A stretch of DNA of 64,000 nucleotides from Diphasiastrum complanatum (taxonomy: Eukaryota; Streptophyta; Lycopodiopsida; Lycopodiales; Lycopodiaceae): NCBI GenBank assembly GCA_029204225.1, contig CM055103.1:3072154-3136153 (forward strand), written 5' to 3'. The translations under genes and the position numbers were made by a program. Positions 1 to 11,262 of this stretch are shown here, one piece after another (position 1 is the first letter of the stretch; each line of letters opens with the position of its first letter). The notes beneath the pieces were generated by a model. The model saw nothing but the letters and a program-made list of their open reading frames with translations, was not told the DNA's origin and ran no database searches.

Positions 1-330
1 TGTAAAAACAGATCCAAAATGCTTTTCCCATGTGGCTCCCCTTTGATGCTTTTGACTAGCTTTCAATTGCTACTTGCCTCTTGGTGTTGATGAAGCAATT
101 CAAGATCAACATCTTGATCTTCCAACAAAACATCAAGGACTTTGCATTTATAAACATCTTTCAGATCTGAACCTCTGAAGATACTCCCTCTCAAACACAA
201 TGATTAACATCCACGAGATCTCATCAATGCTTGATTTCAACCTTTCACTATAGTTAGTGAAAACAATGTCACCCATCATAAACAAAAAGATAGATTTCTA
301 CAATTCTATCCAACATGAAGTAGAGTAGAT
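1..330. other. No gene recognised
   Basis: AT-rich sequence following, on the minus strand, the end of a gypsy integrase. It may hold the decayed integrase tail, but no conserved motif could be read. Nothing else seen. Confidence 0.4.
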
Positions 331-350
331 GAAATTGAGTATCAAACCTA

Positions 351-1277
351 TCAAACCAGCCCATTTGAGTTCAAACCAAACCTCAATGAGCTCACCAATG
401 AGACCTTCCTTGCCTTGAAGAAATGGCCACTTGAGTTGCTCCATGTAGTCTTCTTCATCCAACCTTTTGCATCTTGATCATGCATGAACACTCCACCACA
501 ATTATAGCATCCTTTGAATTGGAAGGGTGTTTGATCAGTGCTTCCTTTATATGTTGTCCATAATGCCCACAGAGTAGCATGCAACTTATGTTCCCAATCT
601 GATCTGCCAACTTCAACTGTTTTCGTGAGTACGCTACACAGAATCTTATTGGATATTTCTACTTGCCCATTACCATGAGGATAATAAGGCGTATTGGTTC
701 TATGGATCATGAAGAATTCCTCCAACAGGACCTTGATGGTCTCATTGATGAAATGACTTCCGCAATCGCTGACTAGCTCCACCGGGCATCCGAAGCACAC
801 AATGATATTTTCATAAAGGAACTTGGCAGTGGTCCTAGCATCAGCTACTCGTACTGCCTTGGCTTCGACCCATTTGGTGAGGTAGTCTATGGCTATGATT
901 ATGTATCGAGCCTAGGAACCCCTTGTTGCAGGGTGAATTGGACCAATATAATCCAATCCCCACTTTTCGAATGGTGCTTGGGCTAAGACCGGGTGCAGTA
1001 GGTCATAATTCAATCTCGTTGGTCTCCTTGCCCTTTGACACACATCGCACTTTTTCAAGTATTCCTCCGTATCCTTATGAATCGTTGGCCACCAACATCC
1101 TGATTGCAAGATCTTGCGAACTGTAATGTCGGATGCAAAATTGCCTCCACCCATGCCTTCATGTGAAAGCGAAATGATCTGGGTGGCTTCATGAGGAAGA
1201 ATACACCGCCAAAGAATTTTGTCTGGTCCTCTTCGATACAACTGGCCGACAATCAACTGATAAGGTCTAGCCTTCAA
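351..1277 (-). pseudogene. gypsy integrase, degenerate
   Basis: From 1277 leftward comes the N-terminal zinc finger. Its Cys pair is present (CDVCQ), but one His of the HHCC set seems lost. The core follows: first Asp in KWGLDYIGP, second in VSDCGSHF (800-351 frame), and Glu in GQVEISNK. All three DDE residues can be seen, but a stop after the ATRGS segment near 912 and a frame change near 800 split the protein. The C-terminal part past residue 100 of the second stretch no longer resembles integrase. Recombination role only by family; this copy is dead. Confidence 0.88.
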
Positions 1278-1489
1278 GATCTATTTCCGTTGTTCCACCT
1301 TTGGTAGTGATTTGTCTGGTTGGCCCCACATAAAATATTCAACAATGTCAGCAGCCCATTCTGGTATTGTATCCACGTAAAATAAGGCAACATCTGCCAG
1401 CTCATTGTCGGGTTGGGTTGCAATCTCCTATACCTTGATTCATGACACATGATCTGCCATGTAGTGTTGTTTTCCCTTGCGAACTACTA

Positions 1490-2725
1490 TCCGAAAATCA
1501 AACCCCAACAAGCCATTTGGTGATTCTTCCGGTGTTGCAGCTTTTGTTAACGATATAGAGCAAGGGTTGATGGTCCGTATAAAAATCAAAATGTGTGGCT
1601 TGCATCAGGTAATGACGAAATTTCTTAACCGCATAGATCATTGTTAGTGTTTCCCGCTCTATGGTTGAATAATTCATTTCGGTATCACTGAGCTGTCAAC
1701 TTTCAAATCGGATTGGAAAATCCTTTTTGTGTTCACCTGGCTGGGTTAAGACTGCTCCAACTGCATACTTCGATGCGTCCATATGCACGTGAAACTCAAT
1801 GGAGCAATTGGGTGGGCGTAAGATTGGTGTTGAAACCAATACATCCTTAAGCTTCTGGAAAGCCTTTAGGGCTTCCTTGTTCCAATGTGGATCCGTTGTG
1901 AGTTTGTAAATTGGTCGAGCTAACTTTGCAAAATCAAGAATCGTCCCCGGTGGTGGTAGATCAACAATGATCCTGATCTTTGATAGATCTGTGGCGATCC
2001 CGTGTCTTGACACTATATGGCCGAGAATCAAGCCATGTGTCACCCAGAATTGACATTTTTCTGGATTCAGGGAGATCTGGTAGTCGTGGCATTTTTGTAA
2101 CACCTTCTCCAAATTGGATAAGTGTTCTAAGTCTGGTCCATGCACGCACCGATTGTCCAAGAGAATTTCCAAAATTTTTTGTAGATAATCTTTGAATGTC
2201 GCCTGCATGACTCACTGGAAAGTGCTTGGGGCATTGCAAAGTCCAAATAGCATCACTTTATAGGCATAGGTTCCCCATTCCGTGGCAAACGTTGTCTTGT
2301 GTTGGTCCTGGGGGGCTATCTTCACCTGATTGTAGCCGCTGAAGCCGTCTAGAAAATTGTAGGCTTCGGCGCCAGCTACTTTGTCGAGGACACTTTCTGT
2401 AAATGGTAAAGGAAAATGATTCCTTTTGGTGACTGCATTTAGCGCCTTCAGATTCACACAAATCTGCAATTTGCCGTTCTTCTTGGGTACTATAACTATC
2501 GGTGATACCCATTCTGTGTATTCGATTTCATAAATGAAATCTACATCCATCAGCTTCTGTAACTCCTGCTTGATCAGTTTTGTATAATTTGGGTTGCAGC
2601 GGTAATAACGACTTACCTTGGGGACTGCTCCGTCCACCAAGGGTATGGTGTGTTGGACTATTGTTGGTGGAATGCCCTTTAGATCACTATAACTCCAGGC
2701 AACACCATGACATGTGATTTTTAAG
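1490..2725 (-). pseudogene. gypsy reverse transcriptase and RNase H, degenerate
   Basis: The first open stretch (2790-2212) carries the RT fingers and palm: TEWVSPIVIVPKKNGK, the FLDGFSGYNQ catalytic box and the LFGLCNAPSTFQ box. A stop follows at the end of FQ. The next stretch (2208-1696) continues into the second catalytic box, where the usual DD pair has decayed (LLDN in place of a [FY]xDD box), then the connection domain and the RNase H start (HVHMDASKYAVGAVL). RNase H continues to about 1490 with the TDHQPLLYIVNK motif in a shifted frame. The lost Asp pair and the shifts mean no active enzyme. Family assignment is secure. Confidence 0.9.
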
Positions 2726-3790
2726 GGAAAAATTGTAATGATCATGTGTTTACTTGAATATGGACATAATTTATATTGGATTCCTAGCATATGATTGTCT
2801 TACTATATAAAAAATGCTCTCCTTTGGCTATCTGACATGATTGGTTGATTTAAGTTGATGTATTTGTTCTAGATATGGTTTTTCAATTTTCAATTTTCAT
2901 TTTTATTTCCATACTCTACAATTTGTTTCATGAGTAGTATGCTTATGTTATACTTATAGTGTAGTTTCTTTATGAATCCATGGCATAGAGTTTTACATGA
3001 CATGGTATTTTGTTATGGGTAACATGATTTTTAGGTCACTAAATGGTACTATTTTGTTTGTACTTTGGTTTAAGTTGTACATGTGGAAATTTGCTTATGC
3101 TTTCACATACTAGGTTTAGTTTTTGTAACTTGATGCCATTTTATTGAATAATAAATCCATTGTTGATACTTGATGACATATGTGGGACATATATGTGCAT
3201 TTGATGTTGCCTCCCACTACCTAATGGCATACATTCATGTACAATTGAATTGGAATATATTGGTACATATCAAGACATCCCTTGCTTTATTTAGATGGTA
3301 GTCCTTGTCTGTTATGGTATCTTGGCCATGATTGATACATTTGGGGCTCCTAGATACATGGCTTTTCTTATTCAACCTATGATTACATTATGTTATATTT
3401 GCATACGTGTTAGTCTTAGTTTTGTACATGTAAAATTTAGAAAGGTCTTGATAGCTCATATGGCCACTTTGGGATTCTAAATCCATTATTATAGTGTACT
3501 TAGAGGTTGTCAAAGTGTCATTTGATAATTTTGTTTTGTACATTGTCTAGACCCAAACAATAGATCCGTTATAATATTATTTGACAATGACAACGATAAG
3601 GTTGTTTTTCTATTCATATGCTAAATTGGTACACTTGACATAGTCTCTAAATGAACTCAGTGGCTCTATTATGATATGTATCATCCATTACTTCATTTGG
3701 AAACTTTTAAGCCATTATGAAAATCCCATAAGCCATTATGAAAATGATGCAAACTTTTAAGCCATTATGAAAATCCCACAAGCCAAGTAT
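2726..3790. other. Gene-free AT-rich spacer
   Basis: About 1 kb with no recognisable domain. A 61-codon open stretch at 3295-3480 has no similarity that I recognise and biased, AT-rich composition. It ends in a short tandem repeat next to the target duplication of the adjoining copia element. Confidence 0.6.
3701..3785. repeat. Short tandem repeat, 50-bp period
   Basis: Two copies of a unit starting AAACTTTTAAGCCATTATGA at 3701 and 3751; the second is partial. Within the unit the string AAGCCATTATGAAAAT also recurs. Confidence 0.8.
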
Positions 3791-3795
3791 GTCAC

Positions 3796-4026
3796 AGTTA
3801 AGAAAACACAGTTTAAACACAAAACCGAATCAGTCACCACAGCACAACATCAAGTGCACTCCTCAAACTGTATATTCAACTAATAAGTAAGTACAAAGAT
3901 AAGTTGCTTAAAAGCACTCAAAGGGCTCGTAAAAGAAAGATGGCCCGATAATTCTAGAACTAAGCACACGTGGTGCCGTCAAAATAAGAAAGCACTGTAT
4001 AAGTCGATCGTTGCTATTTTAAAACT
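3796..4026 (-). repeat. 3' LTR of the 3.8-8.0 kb copia element
   Basis: 231 bp, matching 7795-8042 closely except for an indel of about 20 bp (present only in the 5' LTR, near 7859-7877) and scattered substitutions. The outer end AGTTAAG follows the GTCAC duplication. The inner end runs into CTCCCTC (purine tract on the minus strand, 4027-4033). Confidence 0.9.
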
Positions 4027-4144
4027 CTCCCTCAATGATCAACGTCTCTCTTTATTTTAGAGTTTACTCTATTCATGGAACATACCTCCATGATAGTATT
4101 ACAAGTAAAGGCTTTTTACATCACTAGATCTAAGCCAAGTTTGG

Positions 4145-5640
4145 TTATATCAAACTCTCAACTAGCTGACGAAATAGTGTAGCGTCAACATGTGCACTAT
4201 CATAAATACGAGATAATTTCTTACCAGCTTCGCAAGGGGTGATGGAAGGTTTGCACTCTGTCATGTAATCTCTCCAATATCTCGCCCACATACTTGTTTT
4301 GACATAACCTGATATCACTGCTAGTTTGCCATACTTCGACACCCAAGCAATAGTGCATAAGATCTAAATCTGTCATCTCAAACTGCTTGCATAAGTTGGC
4401 TTTGATAGAACAAGTGAGGTTCTCATCATTGCCCGTGATAATGATATCATCAACGTAAAGTACAATCAAGGCAATGTTGTCATCATTTATAAGAACATAA
4501 AGGTTTGGATCTGAATTTGTTCTTACAAACCCATGAGAAAGAAAGTAACTATCAATGCATCCATACCATGCACGTGGCGCTTGCTTAAGGCCATAAAGTG
4601 CTTTGTGTAGTTTACATACCTTTTGTTCTTGCCCTTTTTCCATGAAGCCCTGCGGTTGGACCATGTAAACTTCTTCCTCTAAGTCACCATTAAAAAATGC
4701 GGACTTCACATCCATTTGATGGATCTTCCACCCAAAATGAGATGCTAAGGCAATGATAAGGCATAGCGTAGTCCACTTAGCCACTGGAGCAAATGTCTCT
4801 TCATAGTCAATTCCTTTGCTTTGCTCATAACCCTTCACTACTAGGCGTGCCTTATACTTTGCTATCGTGCCATCCGCATGAAACTTTGTTCTAAACACCC
4901 ATTTGTTGTCAATGGGTTTCTTTCCAAGTGGTAGATCAACCAACTCCCATGTATTATGCCTGTGGATGGATTCTATCTCCTCTTCCATTGCTCTTTGCCA
5001 CTCTTTGTGATCTTTTGCCTCATCAAAGGTTGATGACTCTCGACACTTAAAAATGTCAGTCATTAGGGCATAGTTCACATGATAGCGATCGGGAGACTTC
5101 CTTTCCCGTGTTGATCTTCTCACTTCACCTTCTCTGCTAGATCCTGGTTGATTTATCTTTGCGTCCTTCATGATCTTTTCATACCATTTTGGTATCTTAG
5201 ATTCAGGTGATATACTACGTGGAGAGTATGTATCCCAAGGAGTGTCTAAGTAATGTCTCTTACATCCAACCGGTTTCTCCTTTATTGCTCTTATTGGCAA
5301 GTACCTCCCCCTAGGCTCTTGAATAGGTGGTGTCCTTTCATACTCGCCCTCTCGACTCTCGTCTTCATGTGCATCATCTTGTGGAGCATCTTCCTCATCT
5401 TCTTCCTCCAGAATTGTGGGAAGTCTTTTGATGCTTTCACCACTTGCATGGTCTTCATCTTCATACCTATGCGTTTCATCAAAGATCACATCTTGCTAAT
5501 GTGAATCTTATTCATTACAGGATCAAAACACCTGTAAGCTTTCGTCTTTTCATCATAACCGACGAAGATACACTTGATTGCTTTGGCATCAAGTTTCTTT
5601 CGCTTCTCCTTTGGCACATGTACATAGGCCTTACATCCAA
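4145..5640 (-). pseudogene. copia pol: integrase tail joined to RT, RNase H lost
   Basis: The segment upstream of the 5489 start codon encodes the last part of integrase (motif like GCKAYVHVPKEKR...FVGYDE). The 422-codon open frame then holds the linker, the RT (NTWELVDLPLGKKPIDNKWVF, KARLVVKGYEQ, IHQMDVKSAFFNGDLEEEVYM, KALYGLKQAPRAWY) and the catalytic LYVDDIIITG, so the active-site Asp pair is present. A frameshift near residue 405 moves the thumb (RQLVESLI) into another frame at 4342-4145. RNase H is absent before the 3' LTR. Copia RT family is certain; the element is not autonomous. Confidence 0.93.
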
Positions 5641-5654
5641 TGACACGAAACTTG

Positions 5655-6524
5655 TCAATTTTTGGATTTATTCCAGTAAATGCTTTTGGGAGTCACATTT
5701 GGAACCGCAACTGTAGGGCTCCTGTTTTTCAAGAACGTTGTCGCACTGCAATAACACTCACGTGCCCAATGACCCGGTTTGTGGCAATAGTAACATTTGC
5801 CTTTCTTCTTCTTTTTTCCTTTTGATGACGACTCTCCCTCATCATCATCATCCTTGGATTTCTTAGGAATCCTTTTCCATCCTTTCTGCTTGCCTTTAGC
5901 AAGCAAGGCTTGATCCTCCTGTGGGGTTTGCCTTGACTTCACCACTTCGTGACGCTGCTCTTCTTGCAACATGATTCCATGGAAGTCTTCAAAAGTAGGC
6001 AACCTCTCCCTCGAAGCAATGCCGCTCACAAACATCTGCAGCCCTTCCGAGACACCGCTCATTGTGGTATGTACCAGTTCAACATACCTTATTGGTTCTC
6101 CAATCGCCACAAGTTGATCTCTCAGCTCCTTTATCCTGGTGAAGAAAGATCCCACTGATTCGCTTTCTTCCATCCTTACTGCGTTCAATTTCGACTTCAA
6201 GAACATGGCCCGAGCTGGATTGCAAGTTTGAAATTGCATTCTAAGAGCTTCCCAAGCTCCCCTAGTCGTCGTGGCATCACTTATATGAGTGATTACATGG
6301 TCTTTCACTGAAAGATTGATCAAGGACAATGCTCTCTGCGCCTTTTTATCAAAGAACCTTATGTCACCTGGAGTGGTATTTGGCCGGACTTCAATACCTG
6401 CCACGATCTCCCACAACTCTTTCTCCATCAAAATGCTCTTCATTTTGAATTTCTAGATGTTGTAGTTAGAAGCCCCATCAAGTTTGCTTGCATCGCCCAA
6501 AATTGTCTCATTGATGTTTGCCAT
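5655..6524 (-). pseudogene. copia Gag with zinc knuckle, one premature stop
   Basis: The natural start is most likely the ATG at 6524-6522 (MANINETILGDASKLDG...). An in-frame TAG at 6455-6453 sits where copia Gags have Trp, so the longest open part begins at 6443. Conserved Gag segments follow (GAWEALRMQF; the SVGSFFTRIKELRDQL region), then a Lys-rich stretch and a CX2CX4HX4C zinc knuckle, CYYCHKPGHWAREC, for RNA binding. Beyond the knuckle the frame runs directly into decayed integrase-end sequence: protease and the integrase core were deleted. Confidence 0.9.
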
Positions 6525-7782
6525 CTCCAAACTGCTTGAAACTTCACCTGTAGGCTATAAAGTGTATGCTGGAGCCAATCGTGATGTCATAAATCAATTA
6601 TAATGACCTGCAATTTTTGGCTTACTAGGCCACCTGCCGCTCTTTCGCCAAATTGAAAGCCAAACTGGCGTCGCTTTCCGAAATGCTTCTCGTCACCAAC
6701 TCCCAGCTACCTGCCCAGTGGAATGGTGAAATCACTTTTAGCATGCTCTAAACACTTCCTCCATGACAATCACTCTGTTTTGGTGTATTGTACTTGTAGG
6801 TACAGTTAGGGTGCCCTTCGTTTGGAGGCTATAGCCTTTCGTTTGGCCAAAATAGGCTAAAGGAGATGAAAATAAGGGCATTTGGGTTTTTGAACTATTT
6901 CTTCAGTGTGAAGAAACTTCACCATTCAAAAACTTGGGACCGAACAATTTTTTTAGTTTGAAGATTTTTAATGAAGTTGCAATGCACTTTGCACTTCAGA
7001 CCCCTTCAGGCTTTTTCACATCAATCCAATAGATCCTTTAGATCCAACGACCCACCTGTCGTTTGATAACCATCATCGATCTGTGTGACTCGAGATCGGA
7101 CGACTTTCCACGCTTTTGTGCGTTGATCAAGGGCCTTCGAAGCACAGGCACTTCGAGCCGCTAACCGACTAGCTGAACTGGGCGCGCGAGGTCCTGCGAC
7201 CTCTCCTCGTCCTCTCTCTCTCTATGATGGATTTTCCTCTCTCCTCACAAGCTATGGCTGCTCCCTGTGGATCGATCTGGCTGCTCTCTTTCTCCACGGC
7301 CAGTTGCGGCCTCCTTACTACTGAGTCGCACTACCAGGGCACCATTCTCAACAACTTACAGCTCTGAAAAAGTCCTCCTACAAGGAAATATCCAATATTT
7401 TGCACTTTGAAACCCTAGCAACTTTGAAGAGAAGGATATATTGGGCTTTACTCACGCTTTCCCTGAGCTTTCACTAGCAACTCCTATCTGGCTGAGGTTG
7501 CCCTACAGCAGACAATGTTTTGCTCCAAACCGCTCTTCAAATAGTGTTCGATTGGATTCAAACCAATCACACATGCCAAGCAACCGTTCAGAAGATTTTT
7601 CAGCTTCACCTTTTTTTTTTTGCTTGCCCTTTGATTCAGCTGACAATCCCTTGCCTCTGAATCTTCTTACAGTTTTTGAGCTAGTCCACAATCTCCACAG
7701 ACTCGGTTTTGTGCTTCCTAGCCAACAAACTGTCGTGAATTTGCAGCTCTCTGTTCTTGTCCGGTGATTCAACCCAAAAAGG
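6525..7782. other. Leader region of the copia element
   Basis: About 1.26 kb between gag and the primer site, much longer than most copia leaders. It contains a G+C-richer stretch (7080-7330) unlike the surrounding DNA and a short open frame (7441-7767) without recognisable domains. It could include captured sequence, but I recognise none. Confidence 0.5.
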
Positions 7783-7794
7783 GCTCTGATACCA
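7783..7794 (-). other. Primer binding site (initiator Met tRNA)
   Basis: Minus strand reads TGGTATCAGAGC, the complement of the plant initiator-Met tRNA 3' end, immediately internal to the 5' LTR with no spacer. Confidence 0.92.
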
Positions 7795-8042
7795 AGTTAA
7801 GAAAACACAATTTAAACACCCGACCGGATCAATCACCACAGCAGAACGTCAAGTGCAACAAGAAAACATAATTGCTCTCCTCAAACTGTATATTCAACTA
7901 ATAAGTAAGTACAAAGATAAGTTGCTTAAAAGCACTCAAAGGGCTCGTAAAAGAAAGATGGCCTGATAACTCTAGAACTAAGCACACGTGGTGCCGTCGA
8001 AATAAGAAAGCACTGTATAAGTCGATCATTGCTAGTTTAACT
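7795..8042 (-). repeat. 5' LTR of the 3.8-8.0 kb copia element
   Basis: 248-bp direct repeat of 3796-4026. On the minus strand it starts AGTTAAAC and ends CTTAACT, directly against the primer site. GTCAC at 8043-8047 is the target duplication. Confidence 0.9.
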
Positions 8043-8239
8043 GTCACTCCTAACCTCCTCAAGTAAAAAACCTTTCTCTTTTAGCTTGACTTGTCCTTTC
8101 TTCAACTCTTAGCATGAAACCATGCTTCATCTTTTCTTTCCTATATGCTTAATGTGAGGCCATGGAATTTATAACTAGTTGAAAAAGGAAGAAATAGAAA
8201 AGTTTTCTCAACAAAAGTCCACAAAGGCTTCCAAGGATA

Positions 8240-8345
8240 GACATACATGCATACACATACACATACACATACACATGCACATGCACATGCACATACATAC
8301 ACATACACACACATCTACATGCACATACATACACATAGACATACA
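8240..8345. repeat. ACATAC/ACATGC microsatellite
   Basis: About 100 bp of CACATA, CACATG and CATACA hexamer-like repeats. The His-Thr and Cys-Val-Tyr open frames here are translations of the repeat, not genes. Confidence 0.95.
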
Positions 8346-8376
8346 CACACAAATGTCAAAAATAGGATGGATAAAT

Positions 8377-9398
8377 TGCAGCGGAAACTCCTACTTCTAA
8401 TGCATGACTTCGCCTATCAAATTGAACAAATCTATAGTGATGGAAATCACGTCCAATCTTTAGCAACTAACTTTTGCTAGATACTAAGTGATTACGTAGC
8501 CAAACATAGGTATTGAATTCTCAAACAATTTCTATCAATTACAAAAGCAATACAGAGATGCATGCATTCCGACACATACTGAACGCAATAAGAAGATAGT
8601 CTTGATTCATAAAAGCAAATCAGATGCTAATGAGCGCAAGACAATAGCGAATAGAAACTGTGCAATCTAAGTTGTCTCTGAGTAATTGAGAATAAGTTTG
8701 ATAATAAGCAGCTCTGCTGATAAGCAGTAGCGCAATAGCAACTCTAAAATAAATCTCTAAAAGACTGATGTAGAATGCTCAAGAGAGTTCAAGCTTGAAA
8801 GCTTGATAGAGAGCTAACAACAATACTTTTTGATTGTGAATGATCTGTTTGATAAGAGCGCAAAAAGTGTCGTGTAATAACACTCAACTCCTTCACAATT
8901 CACAATGTTGATGCATTGTTTCAGAACTTTCTTCTCAAAAATTGATTGCTGATAAGTGGTGAAAATTGGCCGTAAACAGTCTGTCTGCATAAATGAACTA
9001 AAATTGTCACTTTGCAGAAATGAATTGAAATTGCCACAGGCGACAGTGTCGCAAAAGGCGAAAAAGGCAACACTGTAATTTTACACGGAATTTCTGACAG
9101 GCGACAGTGTCATAAGATGTCATTTCCTTAATATTGGGGTAGCTCCACACTTTGCCAGAGTCATTTCCTTAACATTTGAGGCACTTTGAAAAATGCGACT
9201 CTGTATATTTAATTGTAATTCCTGACAGGCAAAAAATGCGACACTGTTGTCAAACTCTATGTATTTTTGCAGACTGTGTAAAAACACTTGTAAATCTGCA
9301 GACTGTGTAAAGACACGGGAAAATCCATAGAACTGGATAAACAATGGATGTGGATTAAAACTGATTAGTCGATTAGTAAGAAGGAGAATAATCCAACA
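8377..9398 (-). repeat. 3' LTR, family A
   Basis: About 1.02 kb; minus strand starts TGTTGGATTATT at 9398 and probably ends CCGCTGCA at 8377. It aligns with the plus-strand LTR at 15867-16663 over its end segment (GTAATTGATA, CGTGA, TCATG-ATTAG blocks). It contains internal repeats: CTGACAGGCGACAGTGTC (several variants, 9035-9250) and TGCAGACTGTGTAAA (twice, 9270-9320). Confidence 0.8.
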
Positions 9399-9405
9399 CT
9401 CTCCC

Positions 9406-10844
9406 TTAATCTGAATCCTTGAATGCCTTGATCTTCAAACTTAGTTCTACACAGAATCTTCTGTGTGCTTCCAAACTTAATGCTTTGGAAAGAATATCTG
9501 CTGTGATATCTTGCGTTCTACAGTGCTGCAATATGACCTCTTCGTTGAGAACTTTAATTCTGATGAAATGATACTTCAGTTCAATGTGCTTACTCCTAGA
9601 ATGAAATCTAGGGTTGGCTGATAAAACAATGGAACTTTGATTATCACAAAATAATGTCATCGGAGCATATTGATTCAGACCGATATCTAACAGTAAGTTC
9701 CTTAACCAAATTGCTTCCTTTGTAGCTTGAGAGGCTGCGATATACTCTGATTCAGTGGAAGATAGAGCTACTGAAGATTGCTTGTGACTGTTCCAGAAAA
9801 TTGGACCATTGTTGAGGAAGAATGTAAATCCGAAAGTGGATTTACGAGTGTCTACATCTCTTGTCCAACTTGCATCTGTGTAACCACTGAGTAAATTGAG
9901 TTTTTCGTTGTCGACTACTCCATAAGAAATGCAAAAGTCCATAGTAGCTCAAAGATATCTCATGACTCTGATAAGAGCCTTCCAACGTGTTACACCATGA
10001 TTAGTCATAAATTGATTGAGAGAGCTGATTGCAAAAGCTATCTCTGGTCTGGTATAGATCATGGCGTACATAAAAGATCCTATAATAGAATGGTAAGGAT
10101 ACTCATGCATCTGCTGCTTCTCATGAATTGTTTGGAGACACTGGTCCTTTGACAATTTGAGACTTGGTTCCATTGGTGAGAGAGCTAACTTGCAATTAAT
10201 CAGATTATATCTGACTAACATGTTGTAGATGTACATCTGTTGTGCAATGTAGACCAACTTCTATTTTCTGTCTCTGTGGATTTGTATACCAAGGCAGAAA
10301 TGAGCTTCGCCCAGATCGGTCATGTCGAATTTGAAAGATAACATTGTCTTGGCCTCCTTTATCAGATTGGTATTGTTGCTGAAAAGCAATGTATCATCCA
10401 CGTATAAAGTGATAATGATAAAATATTGTTGCACTCCTTTAAAGTAAACATTTGAATCTGAAGAGCTGGGTGTGTAGCCGTGATCAATAAGGAAAGTATT
10501 GATCCTTTGAAACCATGGTCGAGCATATTGCTTCAAGCCATAAAGTGCCTTATGGAGTTTACACACATCATTGTGTTTACTCGCGATAATATAAACTTCG
10601 GGTTGCACCATGTAAATGTCGTCTTTGATAATTCCATTGAGATATGCTGTCTGTACATCCATTTGATGTATTTCCAAATCTGCTGCAGTGACAAATGATA
10701 GCAAAAGTTGAATAGAAGAACGCTTGACTGCTGGACTGAAGGTCTCAGTATAATCAACGTTGTATACTTGAGAAAATCCTCTAGTGACAAGTTGTGCCTT
10801 TCTCCTATTGATGCTTCCATCTACATTGTACTTGATTATAGATA
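9406..10844 (-). pseudogene. copia RT and RNase H, family A
   Basis: RT part (10844-10261): KAQLVTRGFSQ, DYTETFSPAVKR, LEIHQMDVQTAYLNG, KALYGLKQ and the catalytic LYVDDTLLFS. A stop near 10261 separates the thumb (10257-9949; YHSIIGSFMYAMIYTRPEIAF), and another separates RNase H (9942-9406; TDASWTRDVDTRKS, ALSSTESEY, LFCDNQSSI, RSKHIELKYHF). The Asp/Glu residues expected of RNase H are present. The end ...KAFKDSD is followed directly by the purine tract. Inactive because of the stops and an upstream insertion. Confidence 0.92.
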
Positions 10845-11262
10845 TACAAGGAATAAAAGAAAAGGCATAGAAATCCCAAATAGATTTGGGATAAAACAAA
10901 TTATCAATGAATCTTAATTTCTCACTCCATTGGAATAATGTGTTTTGGTTTTTTTCAAAGGGATCATTCCAATTCTTGTAAATATTTAAATGATGGAATC
11001 CTAATATAATGTATTAAACTTTGCAATAATATTTATTTATCACAAACTCATATATGAAAAATAAGCCAATTGGATGTTAATGCTATGTATAAAATAATAA
11101 GGTGGACTTGACACAATTATAAAATATAATCTTACATCTCTAACATGCTACTAAACTCAGTGGAAAGCCTAATGAACATATTACTTATTGGTAATTTGAC
11201 TTGAGAACATAAAGCAGACTTAACACTTTAAAACTTAGCAAGAAGGCAAAATTTTATAGCAC
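10845..11262. other. AT-rich insertion inside the RT coding sequence
   Basis: The homologous plus-strand copy at 14495-14545 runs straight from the CKWLFKIK motif into the DGS motif. Here the two halves (...VVDCKWM at about 11270 and KYNVDGS at about 10840) are separated by about 420 bp of very AT-rich DNA. No element ends or domain recognised. It contains a short inverted repeat (ATTGGAAT/ATTCCAAT, about 10930-10970). Confidence 0.7.

Larger units (their letters stand above)
330..2725 (-). mobile_element. Ty3/gypsy retrotransposon, pol remnant
   Basis: Read on the minus strand, the order is RT, RNase H, integrase zinc finger, integrase core, which is the Ty3/gypsy order. No LTR, gag, protease or primer site is visible. 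The copy begins abruptly near 2725, just upstream of the RT in the conserved AWSY-D segment that precedes gypsy RT. Several frameshifts and stops make it a dead fragment. Confidence 0.9.
3796..8042 (-). mobile_element. Ty1/copia element, complete ends, internally deleted
   Basis: Direct repeats at 3796-4026 and 7795-8042 flank gag and RT coding sequence on the minus strand. The 5-bp sequence GTCAC lies immediately outside both ends (3791-3795 and 8043-8047), a target-site duplication. The primer site TGGTATCAGAGC abuts the 5' LTR, and a purine tract (GAGGGAG) abuts the 3' LTR. Protease, most of integrase and RNase H are missing. The LTR ends read AGTTAA...TTAACT, not the usual TG...CA. Class and boundaries are well supported; it could only move with proteins supplied in trans. 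Confidence 0.92.

Noticed and set aside
3295-3480. 61-codon open stretch in a spacer
   Set aside because: No domain, AT-rich composition, no gene structure around it.
7441-7772. Open frames on both strands in a copia leader
   Set aside because: Chance openness in noncoding leader next to the primer site; no recognised motif on either strand.
8149-8480. Open frames rich in His-Thr or Cys-Val-Tyr
   Set aside because: They are translations of the ACATAC microsatellite on both strands.
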